This document shows, in pieces, positions 40,878-49,061 of a DNA stretch of 64,000 nucleotides. Origin of the DNA: Paenibacillus melissococcoides (GTDB taxonomy: Bacteria > Bacillota > Bacilli > Paenibacillales > Paenibacillaceae); contig CALYLO010000012.1 of assembly GCA_944800085.1 (NCBI GenBank), positions 62,001 to 126,000 on the forward strand, read 5' to 3'. The position numbers were made by a program, and so were the translations under genes. The notes under the pieces were generated by a model that was not told where the DNA came from, searched no databases, and saw nothing but the letters and a program-made list of their open reading frames with translations. Every line of letters starts with the position of its first letter. Within the stretch, counting starts at the first letter, position 1.

Positions 40878-41132
40878 ATGGCACAAAAGTGGGTAGAGGC
40901 GTTTGTCCAGCAGAGAATTCGGGAAATGTTAGAAAACTGTTGCAATGAACAAGATGAATTCTACACCCTTTATTCAATCTTTTGCGATGAAGCTCGATAC
41001 ATAAACCCCACGGTAGCGGAAATACTGCTAGATTTCGAAGAAAAAATGAATGTAAATTTGTCTTATGTAGAAAAAGTGTACCGATCGGGATTTGAGGATG
41101 GATTTACAGTAGGAGAAATAAAACAGCCCTAA
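40878..41132 (+). CDS. Hypothetical phage protein, 84 aa
   Basis: Last gene before attR. ATG follows GGGGAG. The product (KWVEAFVQQRIREMLENCCN, YVEKVYRSGFEDGFTVGEIK) is helical and soluble with no recognised family. CTCATG/CATGAG inverted repeat lies upstream. Its position next to attR suggests a cargo gene. Confidence 0.5.
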   Translation: MAQKWVEAFVQQRIREMLENCCNEQDEFYTLYSIFCDEARYINPTVAEILLDFEEKMNVNLSYVEKVYRSGFEDGFTVGEIKQP

Positions 41133-41149
41133 GCATATTGCTGGGCTGT
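41123..41149 (+). terminator. Terminator at the prophage right end
   Basis: ACAGCCC (41123-41129), 13-base loop, GGGCTGT (41143-41149), followed by a T-rich tract (TTATTGCATTCTTATTTTTT). It overlaps the last codons of the 84-aa gene and isolates the prophage from attR. Confidence 0.7.
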
Positions 41150-41202
41150 TATTGCATTCTTATTTTTTGTATCTACTTTGCAGGGTTTTTAACAGTGTAA
41201 GT

Positions 41203-41214
41203 TCGCCTCCACCA
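41203..41214 (+). other. attR: displaced ssrA 3' end with encoded CCA
   Basis: TCGCCTCCA (41203-41211) repeats the attL core and is followed by CCA (41212-41214), so this side reconstitutes the normal tmRNA terminus CGCCTCC-A-CCA. Left of it the sequence no longer matches the tmRNA T-arm. A perfect terminator follows six bases later. TTTTAA occurs at 41187-41192 and, inverted, at 592-597, about ten bases outside the core on each phage arm, a hint of attP symmetry. Confidence 0.85.
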
Positions 41215-41219
41215 ATATC

Positions 41220-41249
41220 AAAAAAGCGACCTCGTGAGGTCGCTTTTTT
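41220..41249 (+). terminator. Native ssrA terminator, now separated from ssrA
   Basis: AAAAAAGCGACCTC (41220-41233), loop GT, GAGGTCGCTTTTTT (41236-41249): a perfect 14-bp stem ending in T6. It follows the displaced tmRNA CCA end at attR, as expected of the original tmRNA terminator. Confidence 0.9.
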
Positions 41250-41251
41250 GC

Positions 41252-41480
41252 GTGTACGCCCAGCATGGGCGTCATCTTTAGGGTTAAAGTCCCGAGCGGG
41301 GTTGGCGAGCGCCTACCGTTAGCTAATGGCAAGTGTGACCGCGTCTGAGAAGTTGTGGGTCAACGGGCGCACCCGTGAACCTTTAAGAACGAATGTTACC
41401 TGGGATAACTTGCTATGTAGTGTTAACTTACCGTAACTTGTCTGGAAGGTGATAACAATAGTAGGTTTTAGTGATCTTTG
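41252..41480 (+). mobile_element. Group II intron-like 5' fragment
   Basis: GTGTACGCCCAGCATGGGCG (from 41252) followed by TTTAGGGTTAAAGTCCCGAG and TTAGCTAATGGCAAGTGTGA resembles the 5' end and domain I of bacterial group II introns. No reverse transcriptase gene or 3' domains follow, so it would be a remnant; the right limit is a guess. It starts three bases after the T run of the ssrA terminator. No other gene is visible in 41250-41636. Confidence 0.4.
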
Positions 41481-41636
41481 TTTACCATCAGAGAAGCTTG
41501 TTAACGTCATTGATTAATCGAATATTCATTTCTGCTTGGTGTATAATTCCTCTCAAGAAAATTGACTGATTCCAATCACCTTTGTATTTAGGGTCATTAA
41601 TAGCTAGTTCAATAAACCAGAAACCAGGTGAACAAA

Positions 41637-41960
41637 ATGAAGCTGACGGAAATTGAAAATACGATAGATCCAAATGTTTTAGAGCGAGGAGAAGCGTACT
41701 GGGAAAATGGTCATATCGTTGCTTTTCGTGAAGTGAAGCCCCGGGTTTACCACGCCGAGGTGGAGGGGGGCGTGTTTTACAATGTCGAAATTAAGCTTAG
41801 TTCGCGTGGGGAAGTCGTCCATACATTCTGTGATTGCCCCTATGACAAAGGCCCCATTTGTAAGCATGAGGCAGCTGTCCTTTTGGCAATCAGACACGCC
41901 TCCCAAAAAAAGAAGGCGGAATCTGATTCTAAAGGCAAGTCTGCAAATAAACATTCATGA
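41637..41960 (+). CDS. Short SWIM zinc-finger protein
   Basis: A 107-aa protein with the SWIM motif CDCPYDKGPICKH (CxCx7CxH). Family proteins are often 500 aa or longer with this motif at the N-terminus, so this may be a truncated or stand-alone version; the stop is followed closely by an IS1111-type element. The ATG at 41637 has AGGTG seven bases upstream; the GTG at 41628 is part of that site. SWIM domains bind nucleic acid or protein. Confidence 0.7.
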   Translation: MKLTEIENTIDPNVLERGEAYWENGHIVAFREVKPRVYHAEVEGGVFYNVEIKLSSRGEVVHTFCDCPYDKGPICKHEAAVLLAIRHASQKKKAESDSKGKSANKHS

Positions 41961-42213
41961 ACTCTCGTTCGCAAACCTAGCATGAAAATAGCGAGGGTTT
42001 AGTGGTCGGACCTATTTCCCATACTGCTACTACATGACGCGAAACACGTTCTTTTTAATGGTGGTGTAACCCCGACAAATAAACTGTTGAGGATGAGTTC
42101 TGTGTACAAACCTGTGCTGGCTCTGTATGCCCAATCAGAGAACCGCGAACAGAAAAATGCTCAAGCTCGAATTCATCCGCCGTCATGTATTTCAGTTATG
42201 GAGGGAAGCCAAG

Positions 42214-43373
42214 ATGGAAGTATTGCTTGAACGCTGTGCTGGAATGGACGTTCACCAAGAGACAATCGTCGTTTGTGTGATGACCACAGATGCTGCGGGG
42301 GAGGCCCACAGCGAGATCCGAACCTTTGGAACGATGACCAAACATCTTTTCGAACTGCTTAAGTACCTGGAGTCCCAAGGCGTTACACACATCGCAATGG
42401 AGAGCACGGGAATCTATTGGAAACCTGTCTACAACATCCTTGAAGGCTACTTCACCGTCGTACTGGCGAATGCGCAGCGCATTAAGAATGTTCCTGGCCG
42501 CAAGACGGATGTTTGTGATGCCGAATGGATCGCGAAGCTGCTTCGAGTCGGTCTAATTGAGCCCAGCTTTGTGCCATCCGAGGACTTAAGGGAGCTACGG
42601 GACCTCTGCCGACTTCGAAAAAAACGAATCGGCTCCCTAACAGCGGAGAAAAACCGAATCCAGAAGTATCTTGAAGCAGGTAACGTCAAGCTAGGCAGTG
42701 TCATCTCAGACGTATTCGGTGTATCCGGGCGCAGTTTGTTGCAACGCTTAATCGAAAAAGGTTACGTTGACGCGGAAGATGTTGAAGCGAGCGTCAAGGG
42801 TTCGATCAAGAACAAAAAAAGTGAAGTTACTGACTCTCTTTTTGGCACGATGACCCCGCATCAAATTCGATTGATTAAAGATTGTTGGGAGCATATCGAA
42901 TACTTAGAGAAGTCCATTGCTCGGTTGGAAGCCGAAATTAACGATCACTTGGAGCCCTATCGGACGGAGTACGAACTGCTTCAGACCATTCCAGGTGTTA
43001 GCGAACGAACAGCTGCAGCACTCCTTGCAGAAATCGGGGCCGATATGGAGCAATTTCCATCCGCAGATCACCTTGCCTCTTGGGCTGGCGTAGCACCCGG
43101 CAACCACGAGAGTGCAGGCAAAAAAAAAGTACAAAAAGCGTAAAAGGCAATCCTCATGCAAAAGTGACACTATGCGAAGCGTCTTGGGCAATCGCTCGCT
43201 CACGAAACACGGTCTTGGCAACAAAGTTCTGGAAGATTGCTTCACGACGAGGAAAGAAAAAAGCTTGCATTGCCATTTCACGTAAGATACTTATCATTGC
43301 TTACCACATGCTGAAGAACAAACAAATTTACATCGAAGGTGGACCACAAGCACCACTCATGCAGATCAACTAA
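42214..43373 (+). mobile_element. IS1111-type (IS110 family) element, transposase region
   Basis: Only the transposase span is given; the element extends into 41961-42213 and 43374-43508, which hold no other gene. Ends cannot be placed exactly: IS1111 elements have short subterminal repeats that I could not identify with confidence. It abuts a truncated sensor gene on its right, suggesting a deletion or insertion at this point. Confidence 0.7.
42214..43373 (+). pseudogene. IS1111-type transposase with frameshift at an A9 run
   Basis: DEDD-type recombinase. CAGMDVHQETIVVCVM, AMESTGIYWKPVYNIL and GRKTDVCDAEWIAKLL give the N-terminal acidic residues; ETIPGVSE-like LLQTIPGVSERTAAALLAEI begins the C-terminal domain. 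The first frame stops at 43143 after GKKKVQKA. The remainder continues in the -1 frame as STKSVKGNPHAKVTLCEASW through 43373. The junction is nine A residues (43120-43128); a -1 ribosomal slip or one restored base gives a full-length protein of about 386 aa. The ATG at 42214 follows GGAGGG. Confidence 0.8.
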
Positions 43374-43508
43374 CCTTACAGCATTGACGAAACATAGCGA
43401 TTTTAAACAAGGCCCCTTCAAAGAAGGTGGACCGGGCATCTTATGGTCATTTCTCAGAAAATTGCTGCTTTTTAAAGACGATAATCGTTCATGAGTGCGT
43501 TTGGATTT

Positions 43509-45046
43509 TCACAAAAAAAACTTATTTTGCAGCATGATTCCCATCGGATTGGAGAACGTATCGAGAAACTCTTGTTCGCTGGCCGAAATGGATGGCTCAG
43601 ATCCAAGATCCACGACGAGAAAACCGTTATGTTTCTCTTCGAGCGGAATCATTTTGATATACGGAAGCTTGCCTTTTATATTTTGGTTAACGTATTCAAG
43701 TAAATTTTGCTTCGTATGAATCTTCTCATTCGTCACGGCGAGATCATGGAAGAGAACATGAATCGAATATTCGGTAAACGGTTTCATTTCTTGCAAACCG
43801 TGTTGAATAAATTGAGCTAAATCCTTATTGGAAGACACGGAAGTGATTAATTTATTGACCGCTTTCAGCTCCGAATTTTTATGTTTTAAGATCGCGGTTC
43901 TCTCTTGAACTCTTCCTTCCAGCTCTTTATTTAACTCGATTAATTCCTTTCTGTTTTTCTCGACTTCATCAATCATATGATTGAAATAAAAAACAGCTCT
44001 TCCAGTTCTTTTGGACCTTGGATTTTCTTTGTTCGGATATGATTTTCTTTCAAACCCACCGTATATTCTTTAATATAGTTAAGCAATTGCCGAATCGTTT
44101 TCTCCAACCGATTGGTCAAGAAAAGACTTGCGCCAACCATGGTGATGGTGGTAAGAAACAGAATAATGATAATGGTCAAAATTGAATTTCGATACATATT
44201 AGAGAGCACATTCGCCGACTTTCCAACCCATACCATCCAATCCAGAGGTTTAATTTTTTCATACGTGATATAGACCTCCCCGGGCGGGTCTTCGAGGCTG
44301 AAAAAGCCGCTTCCTTCGGCCGTATGCTGCTCTTCAATATGGTGAACAATCTGAGATTGCGACAGGTTAACCAGTTCTCTCCTCGTATTAACATAAGGGT
44401 GGACGATGACGTTTTTTTCATGATCAATGACTACGGCATAATCTTCTTCGCTCATGCTCCAATTCTGAATATGCATTCTTAACGCATCCAGATCCAAAGC
44501 TCCAAGCACATAACCTATCATCTCTCCGGCATCGTTCATAATGGGAGACGCAATGGTGACTAATAAATTTTCGGTTCCGCCTCGGCCTTGAAATACCGGG
44601 GAGATTACGGTGCTTTTCTTGCTAAGCAATTCCTTATAATAAGAGCGATCACTAAAATTAAGATCTTCTCGGTTGGTCCCATCGGTATTGAGTTGGGGAT
44701 AGAAAACGATGGATTGGCCATTTAGATCGCCTGCATAGAAATTTACGAAGCCAGGGTAAATCGTTTTGATCTGTTTCAGATGCTCTTGAATACGTTGAAC
44801 ATCCTTTTTGGCAAAAAGCTCCTTTAAATTTATTGCTTGCGTTTCGATCGCCTTTTTATGCTCTACAATGTAGCTGCTAATATAGTCTGAAAGATATTTC
44901 GCCGTTTGGGCCTGGCTCTTTTTATTCTCTTTAATCAATGAAATTAATTGATGAATTTGAAAGCTTCCAAGAAGCACCGTTGAAAAAAAGGTAATGATTA
45001 AAAAAGAATAAATGAGTTCCTTTTTAAAGGAGCGAGCCTTTTTCAT
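43509..45046 (-). pseudogene. dCache-HAMP membrane sensor, frameshifted and 3' truncated
   Basis: The N-terminal part (45046-43973) has a membrane helix (FLIITFFSTVLLGSFQIHQL), an extracellular double-cache domain with FVNFYAGDLNGQSIVFYPQL and GYVLGALDLDAL, a second helix (IIIILFLTTITMVGASLFL) and the start of HAMP. It stops after EELFFISII. Continuation (FYFNHMIDEVEKNRKELIEL, then a coiled coil and GAF-like region) is in another frame; a six-base T run on the coding strand (43988-43993 complement) has lost one base. The gene ends at 43509 without any kinase or GGDEF output domain, next to the IS1111 element. Start at 45046 follows GGAGGGGG. Confidence 0.75.
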
Positions 45047-45198
45047 TGTCCCCCTCCTGTCTGCCAAGGGATGTTTTGCAGTCATGAAGAGAAAGTCAGT
45101 CTATTAACCTCGACTAAATTATAAGGAATAAGGCATTACAATCTTATAAAATGGAAAGGGGTTACATTACAAAAATATAAAAAAGTTATCGGGAAAAT

Positions 45199-45235
45199 CG
45201 GCGCTGCGTCTCCTCGCGGAAGAGATGCAGCGCCG
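45199..45235 (-). terminator. Terminator of the phosphatase gene
   Basis: CGGCGCTGC (45199-45207) and GCAGCGCCG (45227-45235) pair perfectly, with TCTC/GAGA extending the stem across a mismatch. On the minus strand ATTTTCCC follows, giving leftward termination. Confidence 0.75.
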
Positions 45236-45259
45236 ATATGCGTTAGGCGGCTGGTCAGA

Positions 45260-46318
45260 TTACGGCTGCGCGGTCAGCAGCTTATCCTTCAGGGCGGCGA
45301 TCTCGTCCGCGGACAAGCCGAGCGATTCGGAGACGAAGCGTCCGACATCGCCGTATTCACGCTCGATCTCCGCGAAGGCGGCTTCCAAATATTCCGACCT
45401 TGCCTCCCAGACGGCGTCGAGCACTTCGTTGCTGACCTTGCCTGTGCCGAGCTTGGCGGCCGTCTTCGAACGCAGCAGTCCCGTATTGAGATAGCGGTTC
45501 GTCAGCAAATAGTCCGTCATGACCGTGTCTTGCGGAACTCCCAGCGTCAGGAGCAGCAGCGCCGCCACCAGACCGGTGCGATCCTTGCCTGCCGTACAGT
45601 GGAACAGCAGCGGCGCGCCGTTCTCAGCCAGCAAATGATCGAAGATGGTGCGTATTCCCGCCGTCGAGTGGACGAGCGAGCGGTTCATGTCGACGAGCAG
45701 CTGCCCCGGTTGGCTTGCCGGCGGTCTGCCCTGACCCGACACGTCCCCGGGCTGGCGAATGACGTCCTTCCCAAGCATCTCGACGAGCGGGATATGGGTT
45801 TGGACGGCGGGCGCAAGCGGCGGAGACGGCATCGCCGCCACTTCGTCGCTGTCCCGCAGATCGCAGATCTGGCGCAGGTGCAGCGAATCCAGATAGTCGA
45901 GATCGTCCGGAGTCAGACCCGATAATTCCGGAGAGCGGTATAGCTTGCCCCACTGGACATACCGTCCTTCTGCCGTCCGGTATCCGCCCAGATCGCGGAA
46001 GTTGGAGACGCCCGCGAGCGGAAGCACCCGCTCGGCTGTCGTCAGCAGATATTGTCCATTTTGGCATAGATGATAATAACTTCTGCGGCCCGGTGTCGGA
46101 TCGGGGAAGGAGACCTCCTGACCCGGAATTACTGTGGCCGCGAAGGCAGACTGATCCGGATCATATTGGGGGCTCGGGCTGGAGTACAGGGTCAGGGGGC
46201 CCGTCCCCCATCCCCCTTCATCGGCAAGCAGGAAGGAGAGCCGGCCGGATGAGTTGGACCGGTGGATAGCGGCGGTCTCCAGCGGTGAATGGTTCATGGC
46301 GTTAAATGATGTCGGCAT
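45260..46318 (-). CDS. Tyrosine-protein phosphatase (Y_phosphatase3-like)
   Basis: A 352-aa protein. Residues 1-90 are a beta-rich N-terminal domain; GVSNFRDLGGYRT (103-115) is the family hallmark; the catalytic P-loop is HCTAGKDRTG (240-249, nucleophile C241), with the general-acid loop before it. Related enzymes dephosphorylate protein tyrosine or phosphoinositides. AGAGGTG lies nine bases before the ATG. It stands alone between its own terminator and the 46464 terminator. Confidence 0.88.
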   Translation of the reverse strand: MPTSFNAMNHSPLETAAIHRSNSSGRLSFLLADEGGWGTGPLTLYSSPSPQYDPDQSAFAATVIPGQEVSFPDPTPGRRSYYHLCQNGQYLLTTAERVLPLAGVSNFRDLGGYRTAEGRYVQWGKLYRSPELSGLTPDDLDYLDSLHLRQICDLRDSDEVAAMPSPPLAPAVQTHIPLVEMLGKDVIRQPGDVSGQGRPPASQPGQLLVDMNRSLVHSTAGIRTIFDHLLAENGAPLLFHCTAGKDRTGLVAALLLLTLGVPQDTVMTDYLLTNRYLNTGLLRSKTAAKLGTGKVSNEVLDAVWEARSEYLEAAFAEIEREYGDVGRFVSESLGLSADEIAALKDKLLTAQP

Positions 46319-46463
46319 TGTCTAGTCACCTCTTCCGTTCCATTCATGATGAAGCTTACTCCTCCATCATATACGATAACCGGGGAACAAGCGAACGGGC
46401 TTTCCTGGAGGTAGACCGGGAAGAAGCTGCCGAAAATCGACAGTTCTCTGAACAACAAAAAGA

Positions 46464-46499
46464 AACAGGCGCAGGGCCGATAAAGCCGCTTCGCCTGTT
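46464..46499 (-). terminator. Terminator of the oxidoreductase gene
   Basis: AACAGGCG (46464-46471) and CGCCTGTT (46492-46499) form an 8-bp stem; on the minus strand TCTTTTTG follows. It ends the isomerase/oxidoreductase operon. Confidence 0.75.
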
Positions 46500-46545
46500 C
46501 ATGCCGTCATCTATGGAATTCATGGCAAGACCGCCGCTTCTCTCT

Positions 46546-47676
46546 CTACAACCGGATCGCGCTTGATACGGACGAGGCTGCGACCTCCTCCGCCGTCACT
46601 TCCCGGCCGAGCGCGCTGGACATATAGATGCCTTCGCTGATAATCATCGTGTTCAAAGCCAGTTCCGCCGTCGGCAGGAGGGGAACGATTCCGCCCAGCG
46701 CGGCAATCCAGTGTCCCTGCGGCGAATCATAAGCCCACTCGTTCGGGTTGAGCAGATGGCGGCGCCGGTCCATTGCATTCAGGTCGATCACGGTGTCGAG
46801 ATCCAGGTCAAGCATCGTAATCGTGCTATGGTACGTGAACGGTTGAATATGGTCCCCTGTTCGGGCCGGCATGCGGATGCCGCCCTCGGAGCCGACAATG
46901 CTGCTGCCTTCGAAGCCGCCAAGATGGATCGCCCAGGCCTCGATGATATCAAGCGTGAGGCCGCCTTCGAACTTGATCAGGCCAACCCCAAGCTCTTCCA
47001 CATCGAACTTGCTCATCTCCCTCCGGTCCGGAAGCATATCCATCTCCTGATAGGTCTGGCCGCTAATCCGGGTCACCTTCGGCAGGCCGAGCAGATAGAG
47101 AATCTGGGAGATGTGGTATACTCCCATATCGTAGAGAGCGCCCCCCGAGGCGGTCGCTTTCTGCGTGAACGCCGTCGTGCCGTAACCGTCGACGAACGGG
47201 CGGCCGCGGCGGCGGAAGCCGGTCGAGCGCGCATGATACAGCTTGCCGAGCTTGCCTCCGTCGATCAGGATTTTGGCGGCCTTCGTCTCCTTGGTATACA
47301 GGGTGGCCAACTGGATATGGAGCATCTTGCCTGTGGCCCGCGCCGCCTCCAGCATCGCGGCGCCATCCCGGTAGGAACCGGCAATCGGCTTCTCGCAATA
47401 GACATGCTTGCCTGCTTCCATGGCCGCGATCGATACCGGGGCATGGAAGTTGTTGTGCAGGCAGACATCGACCGCTTCGATGTCATCGCGCTTCAGCAGC
47501 TCGCGGAAATCGGCGTACACATGGGGGATCTGGTTCTCCTCCGCGACCCGGCGCGCCTCCGCTTCATTAATATCGCAAATGGCGACAATGTCGGCGCCGC
47601 CCACCCGATGATATTCGTTCAGGTGATGCTTCCCAATCTGGCCTGCTCCAATGATCGCGATACGTCTTTGTTCCAT
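46546..47676 (-). CDS. Gfo/Idh/MocA-family oxidoreductase
   Basis: NAD(P)-dependent sugar or inositol-type dehydrogenase, 376 aa. The Rossmann domain starts RIAIIGAGQIGKHH; CEKPIA near residue 95 is the family EKP motif with the catalytic lysine, and YDMGVYHISQILYLLG lies in the substrate domain. It follows a sugar isomerase-like gene with an 89-base gap, so the two probably act on the same sugar. The substrate cannot be named from sequence. Confidence 0.9.
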   Translation of the reverse strand: MEQRRIAIIGAGQIGKHHLNEYHRVGGADIVAICDINEAEARRVAEENQIPHVYADFRELLKRDDIEAVDVCLHNNFHAPVSIAAMEAGKHVYCEKPIAGSYRDGAAMLEAARATGKMLHIQLATLYTKETKAAKILIDGGKLGKLYHARSTGFRRRGRPFVDGYGTTAFTQKATASGGALYDMGVYHISQILYLLGLPKVTRISGQTYQEMDMLPDRREMSKFDVEELGVGLIKFEGGLTLDIIEAWAIHLGGFEGSSIVGSEGGIRMPARTGDHIQPFTYHSTITMLDLDLDTVIDLNAMDRRRHLLNPNEWAYDSPQGHWIAALGGIVPLLPTAELALNTMIISEGIYMSSALGREVTAEEVAASSVSSAIRL

Positions 47677-47765
47677 CGAATCTGCCTCCTGGTGTTTCCT
47701 GAATTCATGCGAATAGAATCGGCGTGCTGCCGTTGGGTGGGGAGCTTCTGCCGCCCTCCCCGGCG

Positions 47766-48629
47766 TCAGGCTTCCGGCTGGCTGTCCGGCCCGCTCTCCT
47801 GGAGGAGCGCGCGAAGCCGGGTCAGCGCCTCTTCGATGGCCGCGAGCTGATCGGCCGGCGCATTGTACTCGACGGCCCAGTAGCCGTCGTACCCGGCCTT
47901 CATCAGATTCGACAGCCGCATCGCGGCATTCGGGGCCTGGAGCGTCCGCCAGTCGACATGTGTATGGCGCACCCAGCGGGCAACCTCGATATCGCCCTCC
48001 CAGATGAAGGGTTCATTCTCATCCGCCATCAGCTTGGCGTTCATGATCGGCTTGTTCCTCGCCTGCCAGCGTCCCAGATGAAGCAGGATGCCGTAATGGG
48101 GGTGATCGACGGCTTCGGAGATGCGCGCGAGCGCTTCCGGACGCAGGGCGAATCCGGTATGATTCTCCGGACCGACCCAATAGCCGCCGTCTGCGGCCCG
48201 GTCCGCGTAGGAACGGTAGCGGCCGGCGATATATTCCAGGGCCTCGTCGCTTATCTGATCGCCGCCATGCAGCACGGCATCGATCCGGACGGACTTCGCG
48301 CCCAGAATCTCGGCCGCTCGCAGATGGGCGAGCGCATTCTGATGCAGCGCCTCGCGAATCTCCGGGTCCGGATCCCAGAGATGCGCCGTATCGACGGCGA
48401 TGTTCACCAGCGTCATCTCCCGTTCATGCAGCGCCTGGCGAATGCGGCGGAGATGATCGTCATTCGCCACCTTCCAGACCGGACGGGATGTATCGGCAAT
48501 GAAAGCATTCCAGAAGTCAACGGCATGAAGCCCAAAGCGTTCATGCACCGTGCGGATATAAGTGAAGATATCCATTTTGCCTTCTACGCGCATCGTGTTG
48601 AATGAGAAGCCTCCAATGGATAGTTTCAT
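47766..48629 (-). CDS. Sugar phosphate isomerase/epimerase-like TIM-barrel protein
   Basis: A 287-aa xylose-isomerase-like TIM barrel: KLSIGGFSFNTMRVEGKMDI, HAVDFWNAFI, LVNIAVDTAHLWDPDPEI, GILLHLGRWQARN, YWAVEYNAPADQL. Metal ligands are expected among the conserved E/D/H of these strands. First gene of a leftward operon with the Gfo/Idh/MocA enzyme, a common pairing in sugar and inositol catabolism. An AAGCGCTT palindrome about 100 bases upstream suggests LacI-type control. Confidence 0.85.
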   Translation of the reverse strand: MKLSIGGFSFNTMRVEGKMDIFTYIRTVHERFGLHAVDFWNAFIADTSRPVWKVANDDHLRRIRQALHEREMTLVNIAVDTAHLWDPDPEIREALHQNALAHLRAAEILGAKSVRIDAVLHGGDQISDEALEYIAGRYRSYADRAADGGYWVGPENHTGFALRPEALARISEAVDHPHYGILLHLGRWQARNKPIMNAKLMADENEPFIWEGDIEVARWVRHTHVDWRTLQAPNAAMRLSNLMKAGYDGYWAVEYNAPADQLAAIEEALTRLRALLQESGPDSQPEA

Positions 48630-48726
48630 GGCTTTCCTCCTTCAAATAGGGTGTAAGATCGGAAGAGATCGCTTCGCGTTCCAGCAACCTTCCCGGCGCT
48701 GAAATGCGGCCTTTTTTGAACAAGTG

Positions 48727-48739
48727 ATAAGCGCTTTAT
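48727..48739. promoter_or_regulatory. LacI-type operator before the isomerase operon
   Basis: ATAAGCGCTTTAT contains the perfect palindrome AAGCGCTT (48729-48736). It lies downstream of a possible leftward promoter (TTGTTC, 17 bases, TACGCT on the minus strand, about 48754-48782). The same core occurs at the sugar-binding protein promoter (62663-62672). Confidence 0.55.
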
Positions 48740-48985
48740 TTTCCAATCCGAGCGTAGCAGATTATGAAAAAGGGAACAATTCGGCTATACCGTCATATTG
48801 GTACCGTTTTCAGAACAGATTGCCCATCCTGCTCGCGCTAACGCCCGATTCTGAAGGTTTGCTTCAAATCGAGGAAGAGTTGTCAATGATGAAAATCATA
48901 TCAAGGCGGGCGCTATCGGTTGATCCAGTCATTCGCGGATCGGGTTGCAATCACGCGAAATTCGACGAAGGGGAAAACAGCAAAG

Positions 48986-49024
48986 AAACACCCGCCTGGA
49001 TGCATCATCGCAGGGCAGGTGTTT
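48986..49024 (-). terminator. Terminator of the NlpC/P60 gene
   Basis: AAACACCCGCCTG (48986-48998) pairs with CAGGGCAGGTGTTT (49011-49024) with one bulge and one mismatch; on the minus strand CTTTGCTGTTTTCC follows. Strong leftward terminator. Confidence 0.75.
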
Positions 49025-49061
49025 CAGGGGAAGGAATAAGGGGTAAACCCTGGTTATTGAA

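Larger units (their letters stand above)
574..41211. mobile_element. Contractile-tailed prophage integrated in ssrA
   Basis: The element runs between the two copies of the 9-bp core and contains a full temperate phage gene order: integrase, repressor and protease leftward; replication, packaging, head, tail, lysis rightward; cargo genes at the right end. A sheath protein and baseplate J-like protein indicate a contractile tail; an HNH nuclease beside a P27-type terminase suggests cohesive-end packaging (inference). It is probably defective, since the capsid gene is frameshifted and an IS110 element interrupts the morphogenesis operon. Excising it would restore ssrA with its CCA end and terminator. 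Confidence 0.9.
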
